Assembly: GCA_038502055.1 (NCBI GenBank)
Contig: JAXRKN010000043.1
Location: 4,154,001 to 4,218,000 of the forward strand
Origin: Tanytarsus gracilentus
Taxonomy: Eukaryota > Arthropoda > Insecta > Diptera > Chironomidae
DNA length: 64,000 nucleotides
Reading direction: 5' to 3'
Position numbers and translations under genes: made by a program. Of the stretch, positions 22,151-35,300 are shown one piece after another (position 1 is the stretch's first letter; every line of letters starts with the position of its first letter). Under the pieces are notes generated by a model. The model saw nothing but the letters and a program-made list of their open reading frames with translations. It did not search any database and had not been told where the DNA came from.

Positions 22151-25100
22151 TATTATACACTATTTTTGCATATAATTCAGATTTTATGCATATAATATGT
22201 CGGCTCGGTGAACTACACTCTAAAATTGGAAATTACAATCACGTATTGAGTTATTTATTGTGTCCTCAACAATATTGATGGACTGCCATTGTCAAAAACA
22301 AATAATATCGTAATTGGATTTTAATATATGAAAAATATCGCTTTCATTTTTCTCTCTCTCGCAAATGCTCTGCAATTTAATTAAGAACAACGCAATTGAT
22401 TCCCAACCAACAACTTTTTTCCATTTAATATAATTTTTTTTTGAATGAATCGCTGAAGGCTATTGCCTGGCTAAAAATCATATGAACGCGATCAAGTCAT
22501 GATGATGATGGCTTTGTCAGTCGCTTAATTGGAAGTCCTCGAATTAAAAGTTCTCAATTTTTATATTCGATGTCAATCGTGTGTCATTAAGAGGGCCGAA
22601 AATTTAATTAACGGATTTAATTTGACAATGATGGCAGGGGTTGACCACTCGAGAGGATTTTAAATTTTTAATTCTACTAAAAGTTTTTTTTGAATTTTTA
22701 TAAATTTTAAACAAAGAAAATTCTTAGCATAAAAAATTTTTCATCTCGTCAAAAGAAAATAATTTTCAAAAGCGAAATCAACTGAAACAATTTAAGTTCT
22801 GTAAAAGTTCAACACGAGATAAAAAATTCAAAACTTGTTCATCGCTAAAAGTTTGAGCTTTATGGATAAGAGAAAAAGAATTTTTTTCGTAATGAAATTT
22901 TAATCTTTTTGACTTCTTCTTATTTATTTAATAAACTATGAAAGTTTTCATCATCCTCATCCATTTCATTGCTGTAAATTAATTTCTTCGTCTTCCATGG
23001 ATGGAAGAGAGAGAGAAAAAAATTTAAAGTTTGCTCTAAATATGTGAGAAAGAGGATAAAAGAATTAATTCAGGGAAAGAAAACTTTGAAAAAAATTTCA
23101 CTCATAAAAAGATAAAAAAGTTCTCAACCCTTTTGTTGATACAAAACTTTCTTCTTATTCCGTCTCACTCTCAACTCTTGATCTATGTGGAATTTAAAGC
23201 AGCAACAGCAGAAGCAGTAGCAATGAGTTTTATATAAAGCACAATATTATGCAGAGCAAATCAACGTTAAGTAATGTGCATTAAAACGCGAAAGAAAGGA
23301 ATCACGAAAAAAAGGGGAGAAAATTTATGGGAGCATAAAACGCCTTTTAAAGTCAACATAATTCTACAATTTTTCCTCCATCCCACCCATTTTCATCTTG
23401 CATGTGCACATATCTAAGCGAGAATTAGCAATGAATGTGAGAGAGAAATAAAAAAAGCAGCGCGCGGCATAAAATGGAATTTGCATAATGGAAAAGGCTG
23501 TAATGTCGGAGCTTCTCGACTCACATATTATTGCGATATGTCGATACACTCACAAGCAGCCACATATATGTGGAAATATTTTCTGTATTTCATTTCATTT
23601 AAGAACTTCAAAAACGTGATTTTTCAGAGATTTTCTTCTCCTTTCCATGGCACACTCATAAATTTGCATACAAATGGCACAGTCATGAGAGTCTTTTTGT
23701 TTTTTGAGGGTGTTTGCGAGGATGATTTTTAAATTAAATAATGAATAAGTAACTTAAAAATAAATTCACAATAAAAAAGAGCTTTTTAAAAAATTTGTGC
23801 TTTTAAAAATTCAAAACTTTAAAATGCGCTTTTAACTCCACAGAGTTAACAAAAATATGTATTTTGAGAAAAAATAATAATATGCATAAGAAGCTTTTTT
23901 GTTTTTATTTTTAGACTGGTTTTTCTCATTCTTTTCTTGATCCTCTTCTTGTTAAAAGGCATGTTGTGTTTATTTTAGTGATATTTAGTTTAAATGAATA
24001 GAAAAAGATTTTTATTTTTGCCGAGGGAAGTTCTTTTTTAAATTGGTATTTTTGGCATCGTTCTGTTTGTGTGTCAAGTGGATTTAAAGTGTTGAATATT
24101 TTATAAAATGAGCTTTTGAACTTTAGAACTTAAGTTTGATAATTTTATTTATAAGCAATAAATTTTATTTTTGTATAAAAAGCTTTTAAGTTTTTAATTT
24201 AAAGTTTTTAAAAGTTAAATAAAAATTTTATCTCCTTTTTTTCTTCAATTCAATTCTCCAATAAAACTTTTAATAAAGTGGAAATAAAATCGATTTTTTG
24301 TGTCTCTTTTCGATCATTGCAATGTTGTCAAGGCAGGTCACGTCTTAAGCGATAGAAAACAAATTTTATACTTTCAATACCCCTTTTCCGGATCGTCCTA
24401 CTGAAATGATATCATAAATAATGAGCTTCGGTAAACTTCTATAGCAAATTTATTTTCTCATTTAAAATGCAAAATTATTTCTTCGAAAAAAACTTTCAAA
24501 ATTTCCTGAGAGAAAATTGTCAAAGCAAATAAAAAGTTTTCGGATGTCGCTTCTTAAAGAAGTGATGTAAAGCACCTGCCATTGAATAAAAAGAAAATTT
24601 TTAATGTACTTTTAATTCCTCATTATAGTTGAGGAAACTACAACAAGCTTCCATAAAAAGCGAATGAAAGTGTACACAATCCGCTCACAGTCACTCACTT
24701 AATCCTTTATTTGTTCTGAGCTGAGACAAAACTTTTCCATTGTTCGGGAGAGAAAAAAAAACTTTTTCAGTCTACAGCTTGTAAAAAAAGTGGGTGGAAG
24801 TGAATTAAGAGGAGCGTTGGAGTTTAATGACAAATTTTTAATTCTTTTACATGTGCGATAATAAGAAGATTTTTGGATTGCTAGAAAAATTTGTTGAAAG
24901 TTGTGAAGGATTGCGATTATTTTGTTTTTAAATTTTGACATGAATGCAACAATTTCTACATTTTCATCTTATCTAGAATTTTCTTGATTTTTTAGTTCAA
25001 ATATTTGCAAAATAAATTCTCAAGAAAACTTAATAGCTATTTAAAACATTTCTTGAAAATCATTTTTGCCGACTACCAAAGTAAAACACTCCCAAACTCA

Positions 25101-28100
25101 TTGAAAGAATACACATAAAGGTACTTAAGCAATTAAAATGATAAATATTTATGTTCACTTATTCCAAGTTCATTGTGAAATTTTAATTGTTACAGGCATT
25201 CTTCGTAAAGCCGTGGTAGAGTGTAAAATATAAAATTAATTTATTTTGTAATTTTTCATAATTTTATAGAAATATTCCAAAATACTAAAAAGTGTTCACA
25301 CCTTTTAATTGAAAGCGATAATTGTTTTGCGAATGATAAATAATTTATTAATTTATTCCAGTAAACTCTCTCATCGTCATCAAAGCATTTCGCAATCGTG
25401 ATTAGTCATAAGAATTTTGTTTAATTGCAAACTTTCCTCCTCGCACAACCCCCCGCTACGTCATTTACGTGAAAATTTCTCTTCATGAATTTTAATTAGT
25501 TTCGCTTTCGAATCCCTCACGAAATTTGTTTGTGAAGGCGTTTAAATTTTCATTGTAATATTTTAAGAAATTTTGAATGTTTATTTATAAATTTTATGCT
25601 CATTTCATTTCCTTAAATTGTTAAGTGGGTTAAGTTTGGTTCTCAAATTTTCTATTTCTTATTTTTTCCAGAAGTAATTTTAGAAAAGATGTTTAATTAA
25701 TTTAGCCAAAAATATAATTAATATAACCTTTTATATTATAAAAATAATTAATGTTAAATTCTTCCCTCTCTAATTCAGAGTTGACCTAAATTTTTAAAAT
25801 AATTTCTAATGTGATAAAATGAAATTTAAAACTTCAGTTTTCTAAATGGTAAGCATGTCAGCACCTCTTCCACACTCTCAAATGAAATCCTTTTCAATAA
25901 ACATAAATCTCGAATGAAGTTTACTTTTCAACAAAATTAGGTGTCTCTGATGCCTCTAAGGCAAATAAATAAAAGCAACAGACAAACTCCAATTACTCAC
26001 AGGAAGATGTTTTTTGTGAAATTTAATATATTTCAAAAGTCATGAAAGAGAGACAGAAAAACTTTATCACTTTTCATCGAGTGACTTGCGAGAAATTGAA
26101 TTTATTGGAGATGAATTTTCTTCTTCTTTCATCTTAAATTTCATGCAATTAATTCAAAATTTCTCTTTTTCTCAACTACTCAAAAAGTAAAATCCATCTC
26201 AACTCTGCACCAAACTAAAAATAGGGGTGAAGGAGTGATGAGATGAAAAATTTATGTGGTAAAATTATAATTAATGACTTTGTCAGGGATCTGTTGTAGT
26301 TTTTGAGTGAATAAATTAATAAAAATTACTGAGTAAAATTAGTTTATGAAAATTTTAAGATAATTTTATCTGCTCGCAGATTTTCTTGTCAATGTTTAAA
26401 TAAGTGTTGAAATTAACCAATTTTAATTGTTAAAATTAAAAAATAAGAAAAGTTTTTTTAATCTTGAAAATTTAAATCTTAGGATTTATTTTTAATCCGA
26501 GATTTAATTTCTTCATTTAGTTTATGTTATAACATGTTACTTCAAAATCTGTTGCATAATAAATCAGTTCCCTCAACAAATATTTTTTCCCTTCAAATGC
26601 GCTTTATTTTATTATCGGCTGCTTCATTTCCTTCGCACAGCATGATGATTCACATCATTACCATTTTATCTCATTCATCTTCTCGCACAATTGCAAATCA
26701 ACTTAAATTCTCATCTAATTTTATTAAATCACTCCACACAAAATTCAATTTACCATTTAGTCATCACATCACACCGAAGTGGAGCATGCTGAGCTTCTGT
26801 AAAAGCTCGGAGACGAGATTCCTCTCTAGCATTTTTCTGTGCTATGCTGCAGCGTTGCTACTACTTGAATCAATACATGAAATTCAATCGGATTTACATT
26901 GAAATCGGATTGCAGACATTTATTTTCTGCTTCTACTTCTTATTGCGAAACATCTCCACCTTCAATGCTCTTTGAACAGTGACATTATTCAGAGTCGACT
27001 TCAATTTAAATTTTGCAAAGTTATTTTTAAATTAATTTTAAAACTTGATTTAAGTACAAATTTTTTAAAAAATAAATAGTTTTCTCCGCTTGTACTTTTG
27101 CCCCTATAAACAACCCACACCAACACCAATAAACATTTCTCGCTATCAAAATTGCATTTCAGCATTTACTCGCGTGAACATTTATATCGCTTTTGATGTC
27201 GCAACTTTTTTCTTCTTTATTTCAATCTGATTTGATTTGAAATTGAATGTTGTAACACAACACCATGCAACTTTACTTACGTCGTTATGGATTGAATGTG
27301 AAACGAGCGAGGAAGACAAGACGGAAGAAATGCATGTAAGTAGTGTAAAAGCAATTGCATGGCAGTGATTTTGTGCTTTTATGTGCTTCTTCATTGTTCA
27401 TTTTGAGACATTCAGAAATCGGATTGAATTTTCTGATTGATTTTATTTGTTGAATTTAATAATCATCAAAAGGGTTTGATTTTAATTTTCAAAAATTAAT
27501 AGACTCAATTTTTTCATCAAGAAATTTAAATTAAAAATTATTGTTTGGTTCAAAAATAAATGAAATTTTTTACCACGGCTTTATTTCCAAACTTTCCGTT
27601 AAATTTTTAACACGTAAAAATTAGGAAAAAATTTTTTTGAACAATGAGAAAAATATTATACGCCAATTAAAGTTTGGAACTTTCTTTCACTACTTTAAAC
27701 TCAAAAGCATTTATATTTTAATTTTCATCGCTAAAGATAAAAGAGAAATTTTTATTATTTAAAAAATACAAGCCATGACATGTGCTAACCTTAGAACTTT
27801 TTCATCCACTTTTGTTGACATTTCTGATCTCAAAGACAACAATTTTTTTCTGATGAAAAATCTCTCATGAAAGGAAGCTCTAAAGATTGAAAAAACATTT
27901 TCTTTCTTCTGAGTTCTGCTCTTTGAGTTTTTGGAGTGTATAGAAAAGCTTTCTTTTCTCATCTTTATCAAATATGAAATGAATAAATATGTTGAGATTT
28001 ATTTTCCAATGGGAATCGCTCCATATTGAGTCTTTTCAATCCATACATATATGTAAGAATGGATTGAAACTCTAGAGGGACCATTAACGAATCATATATA

Positions 28101-29143
28101 AAATGCAATGCATAGATTGAAATGAGTATAAAATGTGTTTGGATGCGGAAATCCTTCTCTTTATATGCAAACAAAATAAAAAGATCTCCTTTGAAGTACC
28201 TCCATGCATATCAGGAACCAAATGAATATTTACATCGCTAGAAACTTCTTCTTTTTATATAAAATATCGCATTGTCGTTAACTTTTATCTTCCGCTCTAA
28301 CTCCCTTCACGAGCGTTCGATAACAATGCACTGAAAGGGTTTTTTGTATGGAAGAAAATAAATGAAGATTGAACAGAAAAATTCTTTATAAAAAATTCAA
28401 TTTTATAAATTAAAAAAAATACAAAAGTTTCGCATCAAAAATTAATTTTTCAAGAATAAATTAAAATTGCTTGTGAAAGTCTCAATATATTTTTCGTTCG
28501 TTACTTCAATTCACCTACTTTTAAATTTTTTCTTACCAAGGTTGTAACTTCTCATGTTGACTGTCTTCTACATTCGCTCTCAAACAGATTTTAAATTAAA
28601 ATTTATAGCTGAACTCTTTCGTTGCTTTCAAACCATACAACGAGAAAAGTAAAAGACATCGTAAGAGTTATTGCAACTTTTAAATTTATTTATTAATATT
28701 TAGTTGTTAACTGGCATGATACGGAATTTATTATTGCTTAATGCACCGAATTTATGTGAAATAAAAATCGTTAAAAATTTAAACCTTTCTCTGAAAAATT
28801 TTTGTCCATCAATGCAATGCAAAAAAAGTTTAAACAAACACTCGAATCCTCTTATGTAAATAAATATGATGTATGGTGATTCTTTATGACCATCACAGTA
28901 ATAATAAAAAAAATATTCCAAACTATCTCTCGCAGGACATAAAAAGTGGAATTTCAGATATGGAAAAATAGTCAAATGCATTCACATTGTTTGCAGTCGT
29001 AATAATTTAATTAAATCTTTCTCTCTCCATTCATTCCCTTCAACCTCGCTGATGATTTATGTCTCTTTGTAAAGCTTTTTTTTCAACCGCATACATTTTT
29101 AGTGTAACCCACGAAGTGGTGTAACACTTATATGCCCTGCTTT

Positions 29144-29183
29144 CCGTCCGTCCGTCCGTCCGTCCGTCCGTCCGTCCGTCCGT
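29144..29183. repeat. (CCGT)10 microsatellite
   Basis: Ten perfect tetranucleotide units just inside the left TIR of the 1,200-bp element. Confidence 0.95.
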
Positions 29184-29420
29184 TCCTGAAATTCCGAGGC
29201 CCCTGGGACAGCTAGAGATTTCGGGTTTTCGCCAAATGATAGCTTATAGACTCTAGTTTTGCCCAAATCAATAATATTTCCATCTCTCTCACTTTAAAGT
29301 TAGTTAAATTAACAAAAACTATTAAATATGGGGGGTGTTGCGTGCAATATAAATTTAAGGGGTAATTTTTAAGTCTTGCAGAAAAATTTTAAGTCGATGT
29401 CAGATTCAGAACTCGATCTT

Positions 29421-29895
29421 GGTTCTTCAGCTGGATGTTGGTTCTTTCTCTGGAAGTTGGTTCCTCAGCTGGATGTTGGTTCCTCAGCTGGATGTTGGTT
29501 CCTCAGCTGGATGTTGGTTCCTCCGCTGGATGTTGGTTCCTCAGCTGGATGTTGGTTCCTCCACTGGATGTTGGTTCCTCAGCTGGATGTTGGTTCCTCA
29601 GCTGGATGTTGGTTCCTCAGCTGGATGTTGGTTCCTCCGCTGGATGTTGGTTTCTAAGCTGGATGTTGGTTCCTCCACTGGATGTTGGTTCCTCAGCTGG
29701 ATGTTGGTTCCTCCACTGGATGTTGGTTCCTCCGCTGGATGTTGGTTCCTCCACTGGATGTTGGTTCCTCCGCTGGATGTTGGTTCCTCCGCTGGATGTT
29801 GGTTCCTTCGCTGGATGTTGGTTCCTCAGCTGGATGTTGGTTCCTCCGCTGGATGTTGGTTCCTCAGCTGGATGTTGGTTCCTCAGCTGGATGTT
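29421..29895. repeat. 19-bp minisatellite, 25 copies
   Basis: The unit is GGTTCCTCAGCTGGATGTT, repeated 25 times without a gap. Most copies differ only at two adjacent bases, giving CAG, CCG or CCA variants. The first two copies, one near the middle and one TTCG copy are more divergent. The period is not a multiple of three and the unit has few stop codons, so long open frames arise in several frames without meaning. Confidence 0.95.
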
Positions 29896-29908
29896 AATTC
29901 CTCTATAG

Positions 29909-30180
29909 AATGGCTTCTCCGAGACTTCTCCAAAATGACTTCTCCGAGACTTCTCCAAAATGGCTGCTCCAAAAAAGACTTCTCCGAGACTTCTCCAAAA
30001 TGGCTGCTTCAAAAAAGACTTCTCCAAAATGGCTGCTCCAAAAATGACTTCTCCAAAATGGCTACTCCAAAAAAGACTTCTCCGAAACTTTTTCAAAATG
30101 GCTTCTCCGAAACTTTTTCAAAATGGCTTCTCCGAAACTTTTTGAAAATGGCTTCTCCAAGACTTCTCCTAAAAAACTTG
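29909..30180. repeat. Second minisatellite built on ACTTCTCCAAAATGG-like units
   Basis: Repeated blocks of CTTCTCCGAGACTTCTCC and AAAATGGCTGCTCC in irregular higher-order order, degenerating towards the right end of the element. Confidence 0.85.
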
Positions 30181-32361
30181 TGCAAGACTTGTCCAAGGTT
30201 TCTCTTAAAAAAAATTCTCTAGTAAATTCCCCAAAAAAATCTTCCACATAATTACATTTCCTTAGCATTTCCAATACTGATCAGTTACAAGTGGGTTACA
30301 CGGCAACACCCACGTGTGGGTTTTGAAACATTTTTTCATATGAATGTAGGCTACAAAAAAAATGACAAAGTTGAAACAAAAAATTAAAATCGATGGTCAT
30401 TCGAGAGCGCGCTTTTCGAAAATCTAATGTCCATTTAATTAAAGTTCATTTCTGTTTTTCGTGCTATGAATTAATTTATGCATATTTCCATACGAATGCG
30501 AGATGAGATTCGCGCAAATTTATTCATTTGATGTGTGTGTGAGTGTGGGCTGAGTTATCTCAATTTACTCAGCTCTTGATGCAATCGGAAAAATGCAAAA
30601 TTGCTGTAAATTTTCCATAAAAGTGTTTGAGGTTGATGAAAAATTTATCGATGAATAAAATGTGTGGGTTTTTGAATAGTTTGCTGGATTTTATTTCAAA
30701 TAAATTTTCCATTAAAATTCTCTAATTAGCAGTGATATTGATAAGTTGACATTATTCCACTTAAAATTACCCACACTACTCATAAATTCCTTTGAAATAT
30801 TTCCCAGGTAAAACAAGCTGAAAATATGATAAATGTCTGCAAAACGAAACAGATCAAAGAGAGTGAAAATTGTGAGCAATAATTTTAATAATTTATGAAT
30901 TTTCTTCTTCCTTAATGCACCTCATACACTCACATAAAATTGTACAAATTTATGTTCAAACTTCAGACGTGTGTCTCTCTCTCAATATGTGTGTCGCCTC
31001 CACCTTCCTCCTCACCAACTTATCAGATATGAATTTTCCTGTTGTTTCCATGGCAATAATATTTTCAATAATTAATATTTCAATTTCTGATATGCTCCGA
31101 GGTTTGTACACAATTCATCCATAACCTGCGACATATCGTGAATGTGTGTGTGAATTTGCACTTTTCACAATGAAGAAAGTTTAAATTTTTTATTAAAATT
31201 TAATTTTTATGCGAAATTTAATACTTCTTTAAAAATTATTAAATTTCATAATTTTAACAACTTAAAAAATATAAATTCGAGTTTTGTTATGCTAGCCGGT
31301 CTCAAATTTCACATGCAATTCCGCTGTCCATTTTATGCACGAATTTCGGCAAAACTCAAAACAGATCGGATTTTAATTATAGCAATGTGTATATGAGTAT
31401 ATTTTGTATATTTTCCACATTTTCACTGCATTTTGTTTGTTGTTGTTTTCCGTGTGTGTTTGCCGCTTGTGCAATTATCCTTGGGCCATTTTTCGATGGA
31501 AATGATTTTAAATTTTATTCAATTCAACATGGCATGGATGGGATGCAAACTGCACATATTTCCGCTTGCGATGATGTTATTTATACATTTTTTCGGAGGA
31601 TATTGTTTGTGCCTTTGTTTCCACTCATCTCGTTACGAATCATCCTGAATTTGCATTCACTTTTGCTTTTTTTGAGTTGGAAATCATTGAAGAAAGTCAT
31701 TTGATAAGAAAAAATAAATTGAAAGCTAAAAATTATTTTAAAATATTTAATTTTTAAAAAAAATTCTTCCCTTGCATTCACTCACTCACTCTCGTGCTCA
31801 TCCACTCCACATTATCATCGAGTGAGGATTTCACAAATAAATTTCTTCAATTACAGATTCATTATTTGTAAAATGAACATCAATTTCATTGGCAAAATTT
31901 CATTCTGTGGAAATTTAAACCAAACAAGTAAACTCAATTGAATTAAATTGAATATTTTGGCATAAATATTTCGAAAAAGGCTTAAAATTTTCAATTTTGT
32001 GTTTTTTTATAATTAATGGAATATTTATGTGGAGGATAATTAATGTGGTAAAAAATCACTAATTAAAGTTTTTAAATATTACAAAAATCAGTTTTAAATT
32101 TTATTTTATTTTTATAACAAAAAGTAATAAACTTCCAACCCACATCAAGTTCATAATCAAGCATATTATTATGCACAATAAACAAATTAATTTCATTTCA
32201 ATACAACAACAAATTTGTTTCCTCTATTGTGTGTCCACCACGAAGGATAATTATGACAATGACGACGAGAAATAAACCTCTACAGGGCTTAATAATGCCG
32301 AGGAGGTGGAAAAAATTTCATTAAATAAATTTAGTAGACCATTATAATCACACGATAACTT

Positions 32362-32383
32362 CACACACACACACACACACACA
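32362..32383. repeat. (CA) microsatellite, about 11 units
   Basis: An uninterrupted CA dinucleotide run. Confidence 0.9.
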
Positions 32384-35300
32384 TGCACACTAATAATAAA
32401 GTCCAAATGTGGCAATTATTGTGAGTCGGACGTCTAAATTATTCAACAATCCCTGCATGAATATCAAAATCGAGTGCGTTTATGGACTTTCACAACATCA
32501 TAAAGGGCAAGTGAGAATGCGAAAGAGCGAAAGGAAGAAAAATGCCTTTTAAATGTCCATCACGTGCTTTTTCCTTTTCACCTCTTTTTTTCATGATATT
32601 AATAAATAATGCTTTTTGCATAAAATGTTACTTACCCCACCATCGTGTAAAAAGTGCATTATTAGTCACTCGAGAAATATTTATGAGCACACACAAAGTC
32701 AAATCACTCAGAAAAAATTTATGATGTGAGTTTTAAAAAAGGGTAAAAACATATTTTCCAAGTGTTGAATTAATAATTTTTATTAACTTAAAATAATTTG
32801 ATTTAAAATGAATTTTTTTGTTACAACATTCACAAAATAATTTTTAAAAAATTTAAAAATCTTTAAAATGAAGGTTCGAATCCTTATATTTAAAAATTGT
32901 CCATATAAATCTTATTCTTTTTTGCAAATCACAATCAAGAAACATTTTGTCACTAACCATGCATGAAAACTATTACAACAACAACAATTTTTTTTTTGTT
33001 ATCAAGAACAAGCCAAAGTAATAAAATATTGAAAATATGCGTGACTTGCTCTTTCTCCTCTACTTGTGGTTTCCTTTTTCAACTCTACATATGAATGTTA
33101 AAGAAAGGAAAAATTATTCAACATGAAGTGACTCTCTTTTTATTATTTATTCAATTGCGTTGGATTCATGACTCTTGATCAACTGATTAGATTAGAAGCG
33201 CATGAAAAATATATCACAACATGCATGTCGCTACTCCACTACTGTCGTATTAGTCTTTGTCATCATGGCCCTTTTTTATATTTATTTGCTAGATCGTCGA
33301 ACGCTGTGGCGCAAGTTATGAGTTAGAGTTGTGCATGCGAAGCGATATTTTTACGCGTTCACATAAATTTTATGTGTGGGATCATAAATTTATCAAAATG
33401 CATGTAAATGTTGTCGTTTCCATTAGTAAATGGTCTCACTTATTGGATGTATCATTTTTAGTATAATTATCATGGACATTAAGGAGTAAAGTGAATTGTA
33501 TTGATTAAATCAGGCGGATTAAAAATTAAATCTTGTCAGATTTAAGTTTAATTTTCTCAACTTTTGAAAACTCCGCAATCGATTTTATGTTCTCATAAAT
33601 TATCTCCTCAAGAATTTAAGTCTCAGGTGTTTGTTAAATTTACCGAAAAACGTAGAGTTATTGCTTTTCTCATATTTCCATTCGAAAAATTTTCGGATTT
33701 TTTCAGCTTCCATAAATGAGCAAAAATTTTGTTGCGAGTTTTTTAAAACTTTAATTACTTCCTGCGAAAAAAATGTGAGGGTGAACAAGCTTTTTTTGGG
33801 ATGAAGAAAAAGTTTACGAAAAAATTTATTGCCACAACGAAAAGCACAAAATTTTGTGAGTGTGGAATTTTTCAATTAACTCGAAATGTGATAAAAATTT
33901 TAAATTCCATTCTGATGTTGCTTTAATAATTAGTTTTTAATCTTACATACGGATTTGTAATTTGACATCGATTACATGCTTGTTGATAGTTGTTGGAACA
34001 TGATTTAATATCGATCATAATTAAAATTTAATATGGATGAAAGTCGGGGTGCAAACTTTAGGTTTTTAAAAATATATTAAAGTCACAAACAAATAAACCA
34101 CTCATTCCATAAATCAAGTTCTTACGCAATGGTCATAAGCTCATATAAATCAAACCGTGAGAAATTCTCATCCCTTGCGACAAAACAGCAACAACAGAAG
34201 GCAATAAAGGGATAAAGAGAATGATTAATTGATTTCGACACAGAATTCCGCCATGCGCTTCCTCGGCTCTATCTTGTGTGATAGATAAATTTATTGCCAT
34301 TGTGATAAGAATGAAATACAATTCGAACACACACAGATGATAAATATATGACAGCATCCTGATTAGATTTTATTGGTCTTTTTGAATTATTATCAAGCTC
34401 AAAAGTTCAAGTTTTGATTTAATCATCTCGCAATATTTCCTCAACTTTGTTGTTGTGACATTAAATTTTAATTAAAAGCACTCCTTTGAACTTTAATTAA
34501 GCAACCACCAGAAATCATTTTCATCGCTTCCAGTCATTTTCACAGAAAACATTTTCTCTAGCTATCTCGCGCTCGCAAAAAGTCATTAAAATTCTACGCA
34601 AAACATTAAGCACACTCGCAAGAAAATTTTATATACACACACACAACTCGTTATTTACATTTATCCCCGAGGATGCTTTCAACAAACGATAACATAAGAT
34701 TTTGTGTTGGAAATTAAATTATTTTGCGTCATAAACTTTACGACTTAGTCGTGAATTCTTTTATCGATTATCTGTTGGATTTAAGGGTGGAAAAGGTGAG
34801 AGGAAGGAAAAAATAATGAATATTTTTTTCAGATTTTTAAAAATTTCGTTCTTGAAATTAATTTCAGTGACTAAAATTCTTTTCTAATCCAATCAATAAA
34901 CCCTCTCTAATCAAGTAAGTTATCTTGATATGTTCACTAAACAAATGAACACCAAGCTGAAAAATATTTTTCTCATTTCCACACGAGTGAATGTAAGTAA
35001 TATTTAATAATGAAATTGCTGTTGAGAAAGAGCGACAAACAAACACATAAACTTTATGAAATTCGCTTTATCTTAATTTCATTTTGAGCTAATTCTCATT
35101 TTCGCATTTATCTCTAAACCACAAAATGTGATTATATATAATTTTAAAGTTTCCCTCACACTCAATGATTACCTCGAAAAATTTGAGCATTGGCAACACA
35201 TTCTATAGAGAGTTGAGGCGGAGGGAGGGTTGAAAATTATTAATGATTACGACAACTTTTAATTAAACTTTTCGTTTTAACATACTCATAGTTTTACACC

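Larger units (their letters stand above)
21536..22200. repeat. Poly-T tract followed by AT-rich palindrome cluster
   Basis: About 75 nearly pure T bases (21536-21609) lead into over 500 bp of A/T-rich DNA in which CATATAATATG-like words recur in both orientations. It contains at least two good hairpins (listed separately). The abrupt change to normal composition near TCGGCTCGG (22200) suggests an inserted unit. One possibility is a minus-strand retroelement with its poly-A tail at the left, but no coding remnant is visible. Confidence 0.55.
20933..29101. other. Gene-poor region, left half of the desert
   Basis: No supported gene in over 8 kb apart from low-complexity and hairpin DNA at 21.5-22.2 kb. 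Open frames of 60-120 codons exist (for example at 26534-26902) but have AT-driven composition, no domain and no splice partners. One more small inverted repeat is a perfect 10-bp arm pair, 28035-28044 with 28059-28068. Distal enhancers or non-coding transcripts cannot be excluded. Confidence 0.5.
29102..30301. mobile_element. 1,200-bp non-autonomous element with 11-bp TIRs and internal satellites
   Basis: The ends are exact inverted copies: GTGTAACCCAC at 29102-29112 and GTGGGTTACAC at 30291-30301. Inside, in order, are a (CCGT)10 microsatellite, a 42-bp core (29221-29262) related to one in the element at 42492-43262, a 25-copy 19-bp minisatellite, and a second minisatellite of about 15-30 bp units. 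No transposase is present. No convincing target-site duplication is seen, so the insertion mechanism is open. The layout resembles dipteran elements that carry proto-microsatellites (the mini-me type); that link is by analogy. Confidence 0.65.

Noticed and set aside
26534..26902. 122-codon open frame in the gene desert
   Set aside because: Composition is Ser/His/Leu-rich as expected from AT-rich non-coding DNA; no homology, promoter or partner exons.
29419..30222. 267-codon open frame (and overlapping frames on both strands) with WMLVPQLDVGSS-type repeats
   Set aside because: It is the translation of the 19-bp minisatellite. The period shifts frame each copy, so all frames stay open; there are no start-context, splice or codon signals.
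32875..32885. GGTTCGAATCC, a perfect tRNA B-box word
   Set aside because: No A box upstream and no cloverleaf; the upstream sequence is plain AT-rich DNA.
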